From WHSW01 sp963742205 (GTDB taxonomy: Bacteria; Actinomycetota; Thermoleophilia; Solirubrobacterales; 70-9): a stretch of 64,000 nucleotides of DNA. Positions 28,592 through 39,363 of this stretch are shown piece after piece (the first letter of the stretch is position 1; every line of letters begins with the position of its first letter). The notes beneath the pieces were generated by a model, which did not search any database, was not told the origin of the DNA, and worked only from the letters and a program-made list of their open reading frames with translations. The DNA lies in assembly GCA_963742205.1 (NCBI GenBank), contig CAVUKZ010000006.1:186001-250000 (forward strand), given 5' to 3'. The position numbers and the translations under genes are program-made.

Positions 28592-29278
28592 ATGCCCAAC
28601 GCGATCATCACCGGAGCCTCTCGGGGCCTCGGCCTTGCCCTCGCCCGGTCGCTCGCCGCCGACGGCTGGCGACTCATCATCGACGCCCGCGGGCCCAAGG
28701 AGCTCAGCCGCGCAGCCGAGACGCTCGCGGAGCTCACGGACGTAGTCGCCATTCCCGGCGACGTCGCCGACGACTGGCACCGGCGCGGCCTCGTCGGAGC
28801 CGCCGGCGAACGCATCGATCTCCTGGTCAACAACGCCTCCGTCCTCGGACCAAGCCCGCAACCCCGGCTCGCGAGCTATCCGCTCGCCGAGCTGCGCCGC
28901 GTCTACGAGGTGAACGCGCTCGCTCCCCTCGCCCTCGTCCAGGCCGCGTTGCCCAACCTCGCGCCCGCAGGCCGGGTCCTCAACATCACCTCCGACGCCG
29001 GGGTCGAGGGATATCCCGGATGGGGCGGCTACGGGTCCTCCAAGGCCGCGCTCGAGCAGCTCGGCGCGGTGCTCGCCGCCGAACACCCGCAGCTGCGCGT
29101 CTACACCGTCGACCCGGGCGACATGCGCACCCGCATGCACCAGGAGGCGTTCCCCGGCGAGGACATCTCGGATCGTCCGGCGCCGGAGGAGAGCGTGCCC
29201 GGCCTGCGCGCGCTGATCGACGGCGACGAGCCGAGCGGCCGCTATCGCGCGGCGGACCTGGTCCCGGCGCACGCGTGA
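28592..29278 (+). CDS. SDR family oxidoreductase
   Basis: A 228-residue short-chain dehydrogenase. The start is set at ATG 28592 so that IITGASRGLGLALAR forms the first strand and glycine motif directly after the N-terminus; a GTG 30 bases upstream is less likely. Other motifs: IDLLVNNASVLG, the TSDAG catalytic Ser region, and YGSSK Tyr-Lys. The C-terminus is short and lacks the usual cofactor tail, so it is a small classical SDR. Its stop overlaps the GTG start of the QueA-like gene by 4 bases, so the two are coupled. The substrate is unknown. Confidence 0.88.
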   Translation: MPNAIITGASRGLGLALARSLAADGWRLIIDARGPKELSRAAETLAELTDVVAIPGDVADDWHRRGLVGAAGERIDLLVNNASVLGPSPQPRLASYPLAELRRVYEVNALAPLALVQAALPNLAPAGRVLNITSDAGVEGYPGWGGYGSSKAALEQLGAVLAAEHPQLRVYTVDPGDMRTRMHQEAFPGEDISDRPAPEESVPGLRALIDGDEPSGRYRAADLVPAHA

Positions 29279-30316
29279 GCGCTCTCGCCTTCGCCCTCCC
29301 GGCCGAGCTCGAGGCACACGAGCCGCCGGAGGCGCGCGGGCTCGAGCGCGACGAGGTCCGACTGATGGTGGCGAGCCGGGGCGCCGCGAGCCTCGCGCAC
29401 GCCAGCTTCCGCGAGCTGCCCGAGCTGCTGGATGCGGGCGATCTGGTGGTGATCAACAACTCGGCCACGCTGCCCGCCGCGGTCCCGGCCCGCCGCGCCG
29501 ACGGCTCGGAGCTCGAGCTGCGGTTCGCCGGCCCGGCCCAGGGCCTGGCCGAAGGCTGGTGGATCGCCGAGCGGCGCGCCGCCGACGGCGGCCCCGCGCA
29601 CGACTCCCACCTCCCGGGCGAGATCGTCGAGCTCCCCGGGGGCGCAACCGCCGCCCTGGTCGCGCCCTACGCCGGTGGGCACCGGCTGTGGCTGACGTCC
29701 GTCAGCGCGGGCGAGCCGCTAGCCGGAGTACCTGTGGCGCTACGGGCACCCGGTCCAATACTCCTACGTCAGCGCGCCGTGGCCGCTCGAGGCCTTCCAG
29801 ACTGCCTACGCCCTGATCCCCGGCAGCGCCGAGATGCCCAGCGCCGGACGGCCGTTCACGCCGGCGCTGATCACCGCGCTCGTCGCCCGCGGCGTCCTGA
29901 TCGCCCCGCTGACCCTGCACACCGGTCTCTCGTCCCCCGAGCGCGACGAGGCTCCACAGGCAGAGCGGTTCGAGGTCCCGGCGACGACCGCCGACGCGGT
30001 CAACGCCGTCCACGGCTGGGGCGGGCGCGTGATCGCCGTCGGGACGACCGTCGCCCGGGCGCTCGAGAGCGTCGCCGAGCCGGACGGGTCGGTGCGCGGC
30101 GGCTCCGGGTGGACCAACCTCGTGATCACGCCTGAGCGCGGATTGCGGGCGATCGACGGTCTGATCAGCGGCTGGCACGAGCCCGCGGCCTCGCACCTGC
30201 GCCTGCTGGAGGCGGCCGCCGGATCGGCGGAGCTGCTGGCGCGCTGCTATGAGGCCGCGCTCGAGCGGGGCTACCTGTGGCACGAGTTCGGCGACAGCCA
30301 CCTGATCGTGCCTTGA
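29275..30316 (+). CDS. queA: QueA-like S-adenosylmethionine:tRNA ribosyltransferase-isomerase (frameshift near 29725)
   Basis: QueA transfers and isomerises the ribosyl moiety of SAM to 7-aminomethyl-7-deazaguanine in tRNA, giving epoxyqueuosine. Start GTG 29275. The first part has FALPAELEAHEPPEARGLER and VINNSATLPAAV. One extra G near 29725 shifts the frame; correction gives EYLWRYGHPVQYSYV and leads to GSAEMPSAGRPFT, LTLHTGLSS, AVGTTVARALE, GWTNLVI and GYLWHEFGDSHLI. Corrected length is about 346 residues, normal for the family. This subgroup in actinobacteria often lacks neighbouring queuosine genes and may act on a related substrate, so the exact product is uncertain. Confidence 0.82.
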
Positions 30317-30354
30317 TCTGAGTCGCAGCGGCTGAGGTTCGCGCAGCGGCCATG

Positions 30355-30373
30355 TATCATCACTTCAGAAAGT
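30355..30373 (+). promoter_or_regulatory. Candidate lon promoter -10 with adjacent ACTTCAGAAAGT element
   Basis: TATCAT (30355-30360) is a plausible -10 sequence 55 bases before the lon start; no good TTGACA-like -35 is visible at 16-18 bases, which may mean an alternative sigma factor or an activator. Immediately downstream is ACTTCAGAAAGT (30362-30373). Its reverse complement core (ACTTTCTGAAG) recurs at 34106-34116 just past the -10 of the sigma factor promoter, suggesting a shared regulator. Moderate to low confidence. Confidence 0.4.
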
Positions 30374-30414
30374 AAAGCTTCTTCCGGTTGGTAAGCAAAG
30401 AGAAGGATTGACAG

Positions 30415-32700
<2,286 letters not shown>

Positions 32701-32710
32701 CCGCGATTAG

Positions 32711-32739
32711 ACTCCCCCGCAATGCGCGGGGGAGTTTTT
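32711..32739 (+). terminator. Intrinsic terminator after lon, overlapping the next gene's start
   Basis: Perfect 10-bp stem ACTCCCCCGC (32711-32720) with GCGGGGGAGT (32726-32735), 5-base loop AATGC and a T-run (32735-32739). It begins 10 bases after the lon stop. The loop contains the ATG assigned to the following propeller gene, so either that gene starts further downstream or the hairpin also affects its expression. Confidence 0.88.
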
Positions 32740-34010
32740 CGTTTCGGACTGGGAGTCGTGGCGGCCGCGATGCTCGTCGCCCCGGCGACGTCGCTGGCGG
32801 CGCCGTCGGTGACCGGTGAGTTCGACCTGCCTCCGGCGACCGCCGTCGGCTCCAACAACGAGATCACGGCGGGCCCCGACGGCAACATGTGGGTCACGGT
32901 CGACAGCGAGAACGCGATCGTCCGGGTCAAGCCCGATGGCACAGCCGAGCGCTTCGACCCGGCGGGGATGGCCCACCCGGCCACGGGGATCATCGCGGGG
33001 CCCGACGGCAACCTGTGGGCGGCGGTCGGCACGGGGGTCTTGAGGATTCCGCCCGCCAACCCGAATGCGGCCGACGAGACCAGCCTCGGCGGCGCGGCCG
33101 GCCTGCAGGGGATCACGGTCGGCCCCGACGGCAACATCTGGCTCGCCGGCACCAACGTGCTGGTCAGGGTGCCTCCAGCCGACCCGAGCACGTTCAAGGG
33201 GTTCCCGGACACCGACGTCGGCATGCCGAAGGGCATGACAACCGCTTCCGACGGAACGATGTGGATCGCGGGCGGCGACCAGGTGGCCAGCGCGACGGCG
33301 GCCGACCCGCCCGACGTCAACAAGATCACGGTCGGTGGCGGGACCCAGGACATCGCCGCGGGTCCGAGCGCGCCAGGTCGCCTACGTCAACCCGGTCGAC
33401 TCGCCTCAGAACGTGGCACTGATCTCCGGGCCCGGCGGAACGCCGCAGAAGATCGAGCTCCTGAACACCGACCCCTTCGGCGTCGCGTTCGGCCAGGACG
33501 GCGCCTACTGGATCTCGCGCTTTCAGGGCAACGACCTGCTGCGGCTGACCACGGCCGGGCAGATCACGATGCTCGGCGGGTTCAGCGCCGCCGCCGGGCC
33601 GCGCAAGATCACCACCGGCCCCGGCAACACCCTGTGGACGACGCTCGACCTCGCCGACAAGATCGGGCGCGTGAGCGGGGTCGACGCCGCCGCCACCACC
33701 GCCGCCCCCGCCCGGCGGTGGCCCCGGCACCGCCCCGGAGACCAAGATCGACAAGGCCCCGAAGCGCAAGGTGAAAATCGCGAAGCACAAGCGGCGGGCC
33801 AAGGTCAAGCTCAAGTTCTCGTCGACCGCCGGCGCGACCTTCGAGTGCACGCTCACGCGGAAGGGCAAAAAGCCGAAGTCGGGCGCCTGCACCTCGCCGC
33901 GCAAGTACAAGCTCAAGCCCGGCCGCTATAAGTTCACGGTGGCGGCGACCGTTGCTGGGGTCACAGGCCCCGCCGCGGTGCGGAAGTTCCGGGTGGTTCG
34001 GGCCGCGTAA
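32722..34010 (+). CDS. Secreted beta-propeller (Vgb/NHL-like) protein with C-terminal TFECTL domain (two frameshifts)
   Basis: Paralogue of the protein at 9947. Signal peptide near residues 4-26 (GLGVVAAAMLVAPATSLAA), then propeller blades with GPDGNMWVT, GPDGNLWAA and GPDGNIWLA. Frame breaks: near 33372 (after DIAAGPSA, continuing RQVAYVNPVDSPQNVAL) and in the GGGG run at 33677-33680 (continuing STPPPPPPPPPGGGPGTAPE). The C-terminal domain (KVKLKFSSTAGATFECTL, CTSPRKYKLKPGRYKF) is a small beta-sandwich repeat with two Cys common on secreted proteins of Solirubrobacterales. The ATG at 32722 lies in the lon terminator loop with no visible ribosome binding site; GTG 32758 is an alternative. The role is probably extracellular binding; lyase activity is unproven. 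Confidence 0.72.
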
Positions 34011-34075
34011 CGAAACCGGTCCTCCGGGTACTTACAAGTCCGCTTTCTGGTTGCCGAAGCCGATTTTCCCCGGCT

Positions 34076-34117
34076 TGCTTGCATAAGCAACGACTTCGCG
34101 CTATACTTTCTGAAGCC
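34076..34117 (+). promoter_or_regulatory. Promoter of the sigma factor gene with palindrome over the -35
   Basis: TTGCAT (34080-34085), a 17-base spacer, then TATACT (34103-34108): a good housekeeping-type promoter about 54 bases upstream of the sigma gene ATG. The palindrome TTGCTT-GCAT-AAGCAA (34076-34091) covers the -35, and ACTTTCTGAAG (34106-34116), shared in inverted form with the lon upstream region, overlaps the -10 and probable transcription start. Both are placed where a repressor would act. Confidence 0.65.
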
Positions 34118-34161
34118 AGGGGTAGGTACGTAGGGGACTCAAAACACCGAGGGGTGAAAAT

Positions 34162-35103
34162 ATGCCTCGTCAGAGGGGCGCTGCCGAGCAGCGCGACCAG
34201 GTTCGCCGCCGACGCGGTGAGCACGTAAACCAAACTTCAAGCACCAGGACCCAGCAGCGCACGGATACCCATGCGGTTGCTGAGCCGACCACCGACAGCC
34301 TGCAGCTGTTCATCAACCAGGCGATGAAGTACCCGCTGCTGACGGCCGACGAGGAGATCGAGCTCGCGAAGCGGATCGAGCGCGGCGACCTCGCGGCCAA
34401 GGAGCGGATGATCAACTCCAACCTGCGGCTGGTGATCAAGTTCGCGCGCCGTTATCAGGGCTTCGGCCTGCCGCTGGGCGACCTCGTCCAGGAGGCGATG
34501 CTGGGCCTGATCCGGGCGGCCGAGAAGTTCGATTGGCGCCGCGGGTACAAGTTCTCGACCTACGCGGTGCTCTGGATCAAGCAGTCGATCCAGCGCGGCC
34601 TCGACAACACCGGACGTCCGGTGCGGATCCCCGCGCACATCGCACAGCGCGAGCGGACGGTCAACCGGACGACCTCGGAGCTGACCGTGAAGCTGAACCG
34701 CGAGCCGACCGACGAGGAGGTCGCCGAAAAGGCGAAGCTCCCGCTCGACGAGGTGATGGCGGTCCGCGACCTGACCCGGGTGACGACGAGCCTCGACACC
34801 CCGGTCGGCGAGGGCGATACGACCCTCGGCGAACTGCACGCGGAGAGCGCGGCCGACCTCGAGGACGAGCTGCTCGAGCGCGAGCAGGAGGAGGCGGTCG
34901 GAGCGGCGCTGGCGAAGCTCCCGGTGGACGAGCGCAAGATCGTCCAGGCGCGCTTCGGCACCGGCGGCCGTCCCGAGCTCTCGATTCGCGACGCGGCGCG
35001 GGAGCTGGGCGTGACCCAGAACCGGGCCCGCGAGCTCGAGGCGAGGGCGCTCGCCCGGCTGGCGACCGATGGGTCGCTCGCCGGCTGGCGCGACGCCGCC
35101 TAG
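34162..35103 (+). CDS. Primary-type RNA polymerase sigma factor (sigma-70 group 1/2)
   Basis: A 313-residue sigma-70 protein with ATG 34162 after GAGGGGTGA. The N-terminal 45 residues are basic and variable; the acidic region 1.1 of large RpoD proteins is absent. Region 1.2: DSLQLFINQAMKYPLLTADE. Region 2: NLRLVIKFARRYQGFGLPL, DLVQEAMLGLIRAAEKFD, GYKFSTYAVLWIKQSIQRGL (-10 recognition and melting). Region 3: RPVRIPAHIAQRERTVNR. Region 4: ELSIRDAARELGVTQNRARE (-35 binding helix). It could be the housekeeping sigma of this lineage or a close group 2 homologue (SigB/HrdB-like); the window cannot separate these. An intrinsic terminator follows at 35127. Confidence 0.92.
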   Translation: MPRQRGAAEQRDQVRRRRGEHVNQTSSTRTQQRTDTHAVAEPTTDSLQLFINQAMKYPLLTADEEIELAKRIERGDLAAKERMINSNLRLVIKFARRYQGFGLPLGDLVQEAMLGLIRAAEKFDWRRGYKFSTYAVLWIKQSIQRGLDNTGRPVRIPAHIAQRERTVNRTTSELTVKLNREPTDEEVAEKAKLPLDEVMAVRDLTRVTTSLDTPVGEGDTTLGELHAESAADLEDELLEREQEEAVGAALAKLPVDERKIVQARFGTGGRPELSIRDAARELGVTQNRARELEARALARLATDGSLAGWRDAA

Positions 35104-35126
35104 CCCGCAGCACCACCCGAAGGTTC

Positions 35127-35156
35127 AAACCGCCCGCGCCTCGCGCGGGCGGTTTT
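35127..35156. terminator. Intrinsic terminator between sigma factor gene and convergent hypothetical gene
   Basis: 13-bp GC-rich stem (35127-35139 with 35143-35155) with a CTC loop, a leading AAA and a trailing TTTT run. It ends transcription of the sigma factor gene and, because it is symmetric, may also act on the convergent gene, whose TAA stop (35155-35157) lies in the T-run. Confidence 0.9.
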
Positions 35157-36276
35157 AGTTCCGGGGCGGAAAGCGGGTGATCTCAAGCCGGCTGCGGCCG
35201 GTGTCGATCAGCAGCTGGTCGGTCGGCCTGGCGCCGCCGAAGGGTGCGGCGCTGACCGCGACGAGGTTGACGTAGAGGCTGGCGCCCGGCGCCTGCTTGA
35301 CCCTCGCGACCCCGTACTTGCGGGTCGTCTGCGGGCCCTCCGCGGGCAGGCAGTTGAAACCCGTGTACTTCGACAGGTGGCCCTTCCAGGTCATCGAGGC
35401 GGCGGCGTTGCCGCCCGGCTCGACCTGGTCGGGACCGTCGGCCAGGAACAGCCGGGTGGAGATCCGCGCGGCCGCGGGGAGCCCGGTGGCATCGGTGACC
35501 AGCCTCGCCTTGACCAGTAGCCGTTCGCCCTCGGCGAGCCCGGCGAGCTCGTGCGACAGCACCACGGTCTCGCGCTTGGCGATCGCGACGCCACCGCACA
35601 GGCACGCGGCTTCGACCTCGGCCTGCGGGCCCTTGTCCGAGCCGGGCCGGTAGCGGACGACGCGAATCCCGGCCATGTCCTGGACGACGGTCGGCGTCTT
35701 CTCGTTCTGGCCCACCAGCAGCACGTTGCCCGGCTTCGCGTCCGGGTGGCTGGCGCTGACGACGACGTTGACGCGTGACGGGCCCCGCCAGGGCGGACCG
35801 CCGGCGGGGATGCGCAGCTCGCCGTCACCGAAGGTGATCACCGCATGGTGGCGCTGGTGGCTGATCGCCTCGCGCCATGGCTGCTTGACGATCTCAACCG
35901 CGCGGGAGCCCTGCGCCTCCACCTGCTCGGCGTCGCGGGCCAGCAACATGGTCGCCTCGACCTTGGGCGCGTACGAGTACGCCTTGCCGATGCGCCCCGG
36001 GTGGTTCGGATCGTCGGCGTCGGTCGTCAGCTCGAGCTCGGCGAGGGCCAGAAGGCGGTCGTCGGCAGCGAGCTCCGGCAGCGGCGAGTCGGAGTCGGTG
36101 TCGACGCCGAGCGAGAGGACGACCCGGCGCTGCTTGCCGGGCTGCTTGGTGATCGGGATGGTCTGCACGAGCTCGGGCTTGTTCTCGGTGCAGCCGACCT
36201 CGATCCGCGGGCGCCCACCGCCACCGCCGCCACCACGTAGTGCGCCCCCTCGGCCTCCGTGTCGGTTTCCGGGCAT
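35155..36276 (-). CDS. Hypothetical protein, beta-rich, 373 residues
   Basis: Start set at ATG 36276 (MPGNRHGGRGG...), after which a Gly-rich stretch of about 20 residues leads into a soluble region. There is no signal peptide or membrane helix. The middle and C-terminal parts alternate short hydrophobic strands with turns (RVVLSLGVDTDSDSPLP, VVLSHELAGLAEGERLLVKA, KARLVTDATGLPAAARISTR, SLYVNLVAVSAAPFGG). Cysteines occur in VGCTENKP and ACLCGGVA. I do not recognise the family. It converges on the sigma factor gene and is divergent from the truncated kinase. Codon use matches its neighbours, so it is a genuine gene. Confidence 0.65.
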   Translation of the reverse strand: MPGNRHGGRGGALRGGGGGGGRPRIEVGCTENKPELVQTIPITKQPGKQRRVVLSLGVDTDSDSPLPELAADDRLLALAELELTTDADDPNHPGRIGKAYSYAPKVEATMLLARDAEQVEAQGSRAVEIVKQPWREAISHQRHHAVITFGDGELRIPAGGPPWRGPSRVNVVVSASHPDAKPGNVLLVGQNEKTPTVVQDMAGIRVVRYRPGSDKGPQAEVEAACLCGGVAIAKRETVVLSHELAGLAEGERLLVKARLVTDATGLPAAARISTRLFLADGPDQVEPGGNAAASMTWKGHLSKYTGFNCLPAEGPQTTRKYGVARVKQAPGASLYVNLVAVSAAPFGGARPTDQLLIDTGRSRLEITRFPPRN

Positions 36277-36380
36277 CCGCTCCGACTCTAGTCCGAATCG
36301 AATCAGGGTTTTCCACGGATGCGATCGGCGCCTTTGCCCGGATGGCAAGCGGGCGGCGCGCAAATAGCGTTCAGGGCCGG

Positions 36381-36772
36381 ATGACCAACCTGCGCTGCAG
36401 GGTCTCGTCGTGGAGCGAACTGGGCCTCGAGGCCGCGCTGGAGAGCCTCGCCCACCATCACCGCGTCGCCCACGGGCTCGATGTGACCGCTCGGATCCCG
36501 AGCTGGAGAGCACGCTGCGCGCCGCCCAGGAGGCGCTCGCCAACGTCGCGAGCCACGCCCGCGCCACGGCGGCGGAGCTGCGCCTGCGCCGCTCGGCGAC
36601 CGAGGTGGAGCTCAGCGTCAGCGACGACGGCACGGGCTTCGACCCGCGGGCGGGCACGGGCGAGCTCGGCCTGACCGTCCTCGGCGAGCGCCTGGCGCTG
36701 GTCGACGGGGCGCTGTCGATCGACTCCTCGCCGGGAGCCGGCACCAAGCTCAGCGCCAGGGTTCCGGTCTAG
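36381..36772 (+). pseudogene. Truncated NarL-type histidine kinase (ATPase domain only, frameshift near 36498)
   Basis: From ATG 36381 the peptide begins MTNLRCRVSSWSELGLEAAL, the tail of a HisKA_3 region followed by the linker to the ATPase domain; the helix with the phospho-acceptor His and any sensor domain are missing. One base is missing in the CCC run near 36498; after correction it reads ARIP-ELESTLRAAQEALANVASHA (N-box), VSDDGTGFDPRAG (G1) and SPGAGTKLSARVPV. About 130 residues, versus 350 or more for a complete kinase. It could be a degraded kinase or a stand-alone ATPase domain. Its stop shares a CTAG with the convergent response regulator, its likely former partner. Confidence 0.7.
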
Positions 36773-37413
36773 CCCGCGCGCCGCGGCCCGTTCGTGGAGG
36801 CCAGCAGCCCGCGGTGCAGGGCATAGCGGACGAGCTCCGAGCGCTTGCTCATGCGCAGCTTCTGCTGGATGTGGGAGCGGTGCGACTCGACCGTGCGCAC
36901 GCTGAGGAAGAGCTGGTCGGCGATCTCCGCGTTCGTGTGGCCCAGGGCGATCAGCCGCAAGACGTCGAGCTCGCGGTCGGAGAGCCCGTCGCCCGCCTCC
37001 GGCGGGTCGGCGGCGAGTCGCGCCCCCAGCTCGGGCTGGAGGTACGTGCGCCCGGCGGCGGCGAGATGGACCGCGGTGACCAGTTCCTCGTCCACTGCCT
37101 CCTTGAGCACGTAGCCCAGGACCCCGCTCTGGATCGCCTCCCGCGCGTAGGCCGGCTCGCTCTCCATGGTCAGCATGACGATCCCGGTCTCGGGCGACGC
37201 GTCGCGAAGCTCGGGCACCGAGCTGGTGCTCGGACCGCCCGGCATGTTGAGGTCGAGCACCAGGACGTCGGGCTTGTGCCCGCGCACGTAGCGGAGCGCG
37301 CCGTCGATGTCGCCGGCCTCGGCCACCACCTCGAGCTCCTGCTCTGCGTCGAGCAGGAGGCGGAGGGCGCTACGGACTACGGCGTGATCGTCGGCAAGAA
37401 CGATCTTGATCAC
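36769..37413 (-). CDS. LuxR/NarL family response regulator
   Basis: A 214-residue regulator. Receiver: LADDHAVVRSAL, phospho-acceptor in VLVLDLNMPGG, Thr in MLTMESE, Lys in GYVLKEA, all intact. LuxR-type HTH: LSDRELDVLRLIALGHTNAE, then LFLSVRTVESHRSHIQQKLR. It converges on the truncated kinase rather than following one, which is unusual for this family, and may now be driven by another kinase or act unphosphorylated. The ATG 37413 is followed upstream by a 64-base gap to the thioesterase stop. Confidence 0.92.
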   Translation of the reverse strand: MIKIVLADDHAVVRSALRLLLDAEQELEVVAEAGDIDGALRYVRGHKPDVLVLDLNMPGGPSTSSVPELRDASPETGIVMLTMESEPAYAREAIQSGVLGYVLKEAVDEELVTAVHLAAAGRTYLQPELGARLAADPPEAGDGLSDRELDVLRLIALGHTNAEIADQLFLSVRTVESHRSHIQQKLRMSKRSELVRYALHRGLLASTNGPRRAG

Positions 37414-37477
37414 AAGACAACACCTCGACTCCCCTAACGAGCAGAGGTTAACGCCGCTGCGAGGGCGAGGCTGCAGT

Positions 37478-38290
37478 TCAACGACGGCGCACGAGCAGCG
37501 TCTGCAGCGCGCGGCCGATCGGCCCGCGTTCGTCGCTGAGCGCCGTGTCCGCGAGGCCGATCCCGGTCGGCTCCGGGATCGTGACTGCGTCGAGGCACAC
37601 CCACTCGCCGGCCGGCAGCCGGTGCAGGTGGACCGTCAGATCGACGTTGATGAACAGGTGAGACGACCAGTCGAGCGTCGCGCTCACACCGTTGCCCGAG
37701 TCGGCGGCGACCAGCACCCGCTGTAGCGGCGACGGCTCCTCGCCCTCGACGAGCGGGTACCGCATCCGCATCCAGACCGTGGCCGGGCCGAGGCCCCGGA
37801 AGCGCCCCTCCGTGAACCGGTACTCCATCGCCGTGTGGTAGCCGACGTCATGGCCGGTGGCGAAGAACGCCTCCTCCGTGCCCTGGTCTGGACCCGCGGG
37901 GACCCGGCGGCGGGCTGGGCTGTCCGGGTCCTCGCTCGCCAGGCCGGGCGGCAGCTCGAGCCCGTTGCGCGCCAGCCGCCAGGCCGACGCGCGCACCAGC
38001 TCGCCCTCCTCACCCGTGAGCGAGGCAGTGAGCAGCTCGACGCTGCGGCCGGGACGCACGACCTCGGCGCTGACCACCAGCGGCGCGATCGGCACCGGCT
38101 TGAGGATCTCGTAGGTGATCCGGCCCAGCTGCCAATCCGTATGGCCGGTCGGGCTCGGAGTGCGCTCGAGCTCGCGCGCGATCAGGGCCGCCGGCGGCCC
38201 GGCGTGCTGCGCGCCAGGATCCCAGGGCCCGCGGGTGAGCTCGGTTGAAACGAACCGACCCCCTTCCGAGACGTATAAGGCAGAGGACAT
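37478..38290 (-). CDS. Acyl-CoA thioesterase-like (double hot-dog) protein
   Basis: A 270-residue protein with two hot-dog halves: RGPWDPGAQHAGPPAALIARELE and ITYEILKPVPIAPLVVSAEVVRPGRSVE in the first, and VWMRMRYPLVEGEEPSPLQR, SSHLFINVDLTVHLHRLPAGEW in the second. This matches the thioesterase-like superfamily (Pfam 4HBT_3), related to TesB-type acyl-CoA thioesterases in mycobacteria. It probably hydrolyses acyl-CoA in the cytoplasm; the acyl chain is unknown. Divergent from msrB across a short gap, so the two could share a regulatory region. Confidence 0.85.
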   Translation of the reverse strand: MSSALYVSEGGRFVSTELTRGPWDPGAQHAGPPAALIARELERTPSPTGHTDWQLGRITYEILKPVPIAPLVVSAEVVRPGRSVELLTASLTGEEGELVRASAWRLARNGLELPPGLASEDPDSPARRRVPAGPDQGTEEAFFATGHDVGYHTAMEYRFTEGRFRGLGPATVWMRMRYPLVEGEEPSPLQRVLVAADSGNGVSATLDWSSHLFINVDLTVHLHRLPAGEWVCLDAVTIPEPTGIGLADTALSDERGPIGRALQTLLVRRR

Positions 38291-38314
38291 TGCGTGACTA
38301 AGCTAGGAGACGAG

Positions 38315-38716
38315 ATGGAGAAGGTCTCAAAGACGGAGCAGGAGTGGAGGGCCGAGCTCTCCCCCGAGGAGTACTCAGTGCTGCGCGAGAAGGGCACTGA
38401 GCGGGCGTTCACGGGCGCCTACTGGGACACCAAGGGCGAGGGCGTCTATCGCTGTAAGGGCTGCGGCGCCGAACTGTTTTCGTCCGACACGAAGTTCGAT
38501 TCCGGCACCGGCTGGCCGAGCTTCTACGAGCCCAAGGACACCGAGTCGGTGGCGACCGAGGACGACCGGAGCTTCTTCATGCGCCGGACCGAGGTCAACT
38601 GCAGCCGATGCGGCGGCCACCTCGGGCACGTGTTCGAGGACGGCCCCAACCCGACCGGGCTCCGCTACTGCATCAATAGCTGCTCGCTCGAGTTCGAGCC
38701 CGAGAACGACAAGTAA
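38315..38716 (+). CDS. msrB: Peptide-methionine (R)-S-oxide reductase MsrB
   Basis: Repairs oxidised methionine (R-epimer) in proteins, using thioredoxin. The start is ATG 38315 because AGGAGACG precedes it; a GTG at 38294 is less well placed. 133 residues. Zinc-binding pairs CKGCG and CSRCG, GTGWPSFY (substrate pocket) and RYCINSC with the catalytic Cys. The zinc-containing, thioredoxin-dependent form is complete. The gene is followed 14 bases later by the pentapeptide-repeat gene. Confidence 0.96.
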   Translation: MEKVSKTEQEWRAELSPEEYSVLREKGTERAFTGAYWDTKGEGVYRCKGCGAELFSSDTKFDSGTGWPSFYEPKDTESVATEDDRSFFMRRTEVNCSRCGGHLGHVFEDGPNPTGLRYCINSCSLEFEPENDK

Positions 38717-38730
38717 GAGACGGCGGGTCG

Positions 38731-39363
38731 TTGGAACCCGACCCGCCCGACCTGCTCGACTCCCTGCCCGCGGCGACTGAACTCGGGCCGGAGGGCCTGA
38801 GCGAGGCCGCGCTTGAGGGCGTCGACCTCAGCGGGCACCAGGCGGCGTCGTCGGAGATCGACGGCTGCCGCCTGGAGCGGGTCGACCTGAGCGCAGCGCG
38901 GCTCTCAGGGAGCCGACTGCGCGATTGCGCTCTGCGCGACTGCAACCTCTCGAACGCCGACTTTCGCAACGGGCGCTGGCTGCGCCTGCGCATCGAGGGG
39001 TCGCGGATGACCGGGCTACTGGCCTCGGAGGCCGAGCTCAGCGACGTATCGATCGAGGGCTGCCGGCTCGACTTCGCCGCGTTCGCCGAGGCGACGATCG
39101 AGCACGCGCGCATTGTCGGCTGCGACCTGAGGGGGTCGAGCTGGCAGGCCGCGAACCTGCGCGAGGTCTCCTTCGAGGACTGCGACCTCAGCGAAGCCGA
39201 TTTGACGGAGGCCAGCTTCGAGGGCGTCGCGATGCGCGGCTGCCGGCTCGAGGGCATCCGCGACGCGGCCGAGCTGCGCGGGATCTCGATGTCCTGGGGC
39301 GACGTCGTCGCCAACGCGGCGCTGTTCGCCACGGCGTGCGGAATCGAGATCGAGGACGACTAG
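38731..39363 (+). CDS. Pentapeptide-repeat protein
   Basis: A 210-residue protein from TTG 38731, built largely of A(D/N)LxX-type pentapeptides: LERVDLSAARLSGSRLRDCA, LRDCNLSNADF, CDLRGSSWQAANL and CDLSEADLTEASF. Such repeats fold into a right-handed quadrilateral beta-helix that can mimic DNA. The closest architecture is that of Qnr/MfpA-like DNA gyrase-interacting proteins, but many members have no known function. No signal peptide or membrane segment is present. The stop shares a CTAG with the convergent serS stop. Confidence 0.85.
   Translation: MEPDPPDLLDSLPAATELGPEGLSEAALEGVDLSGHQAASSEIDGCRLERVDLSAARLSGSRLRDCALRDCNLSNADFRNGRWLRLRIEGSRMTGLLASEAELSDVSIEGCRLDFAAFAEATIEHARIVGCDLRGSSWQAANLREVSFEDCDLSEADLTEASFEGVAMRGCRLEGIRDAAELRGISMSWGDVVANAALFATACGIEIEDD

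Noticed and set aside
30317..30414. HspR (HAIR) or CtsR operator upstream of lon
   Set aside because: I looked for CTTGAGT-N7-ACTCAAG and related inverted repeats and found none that match well.
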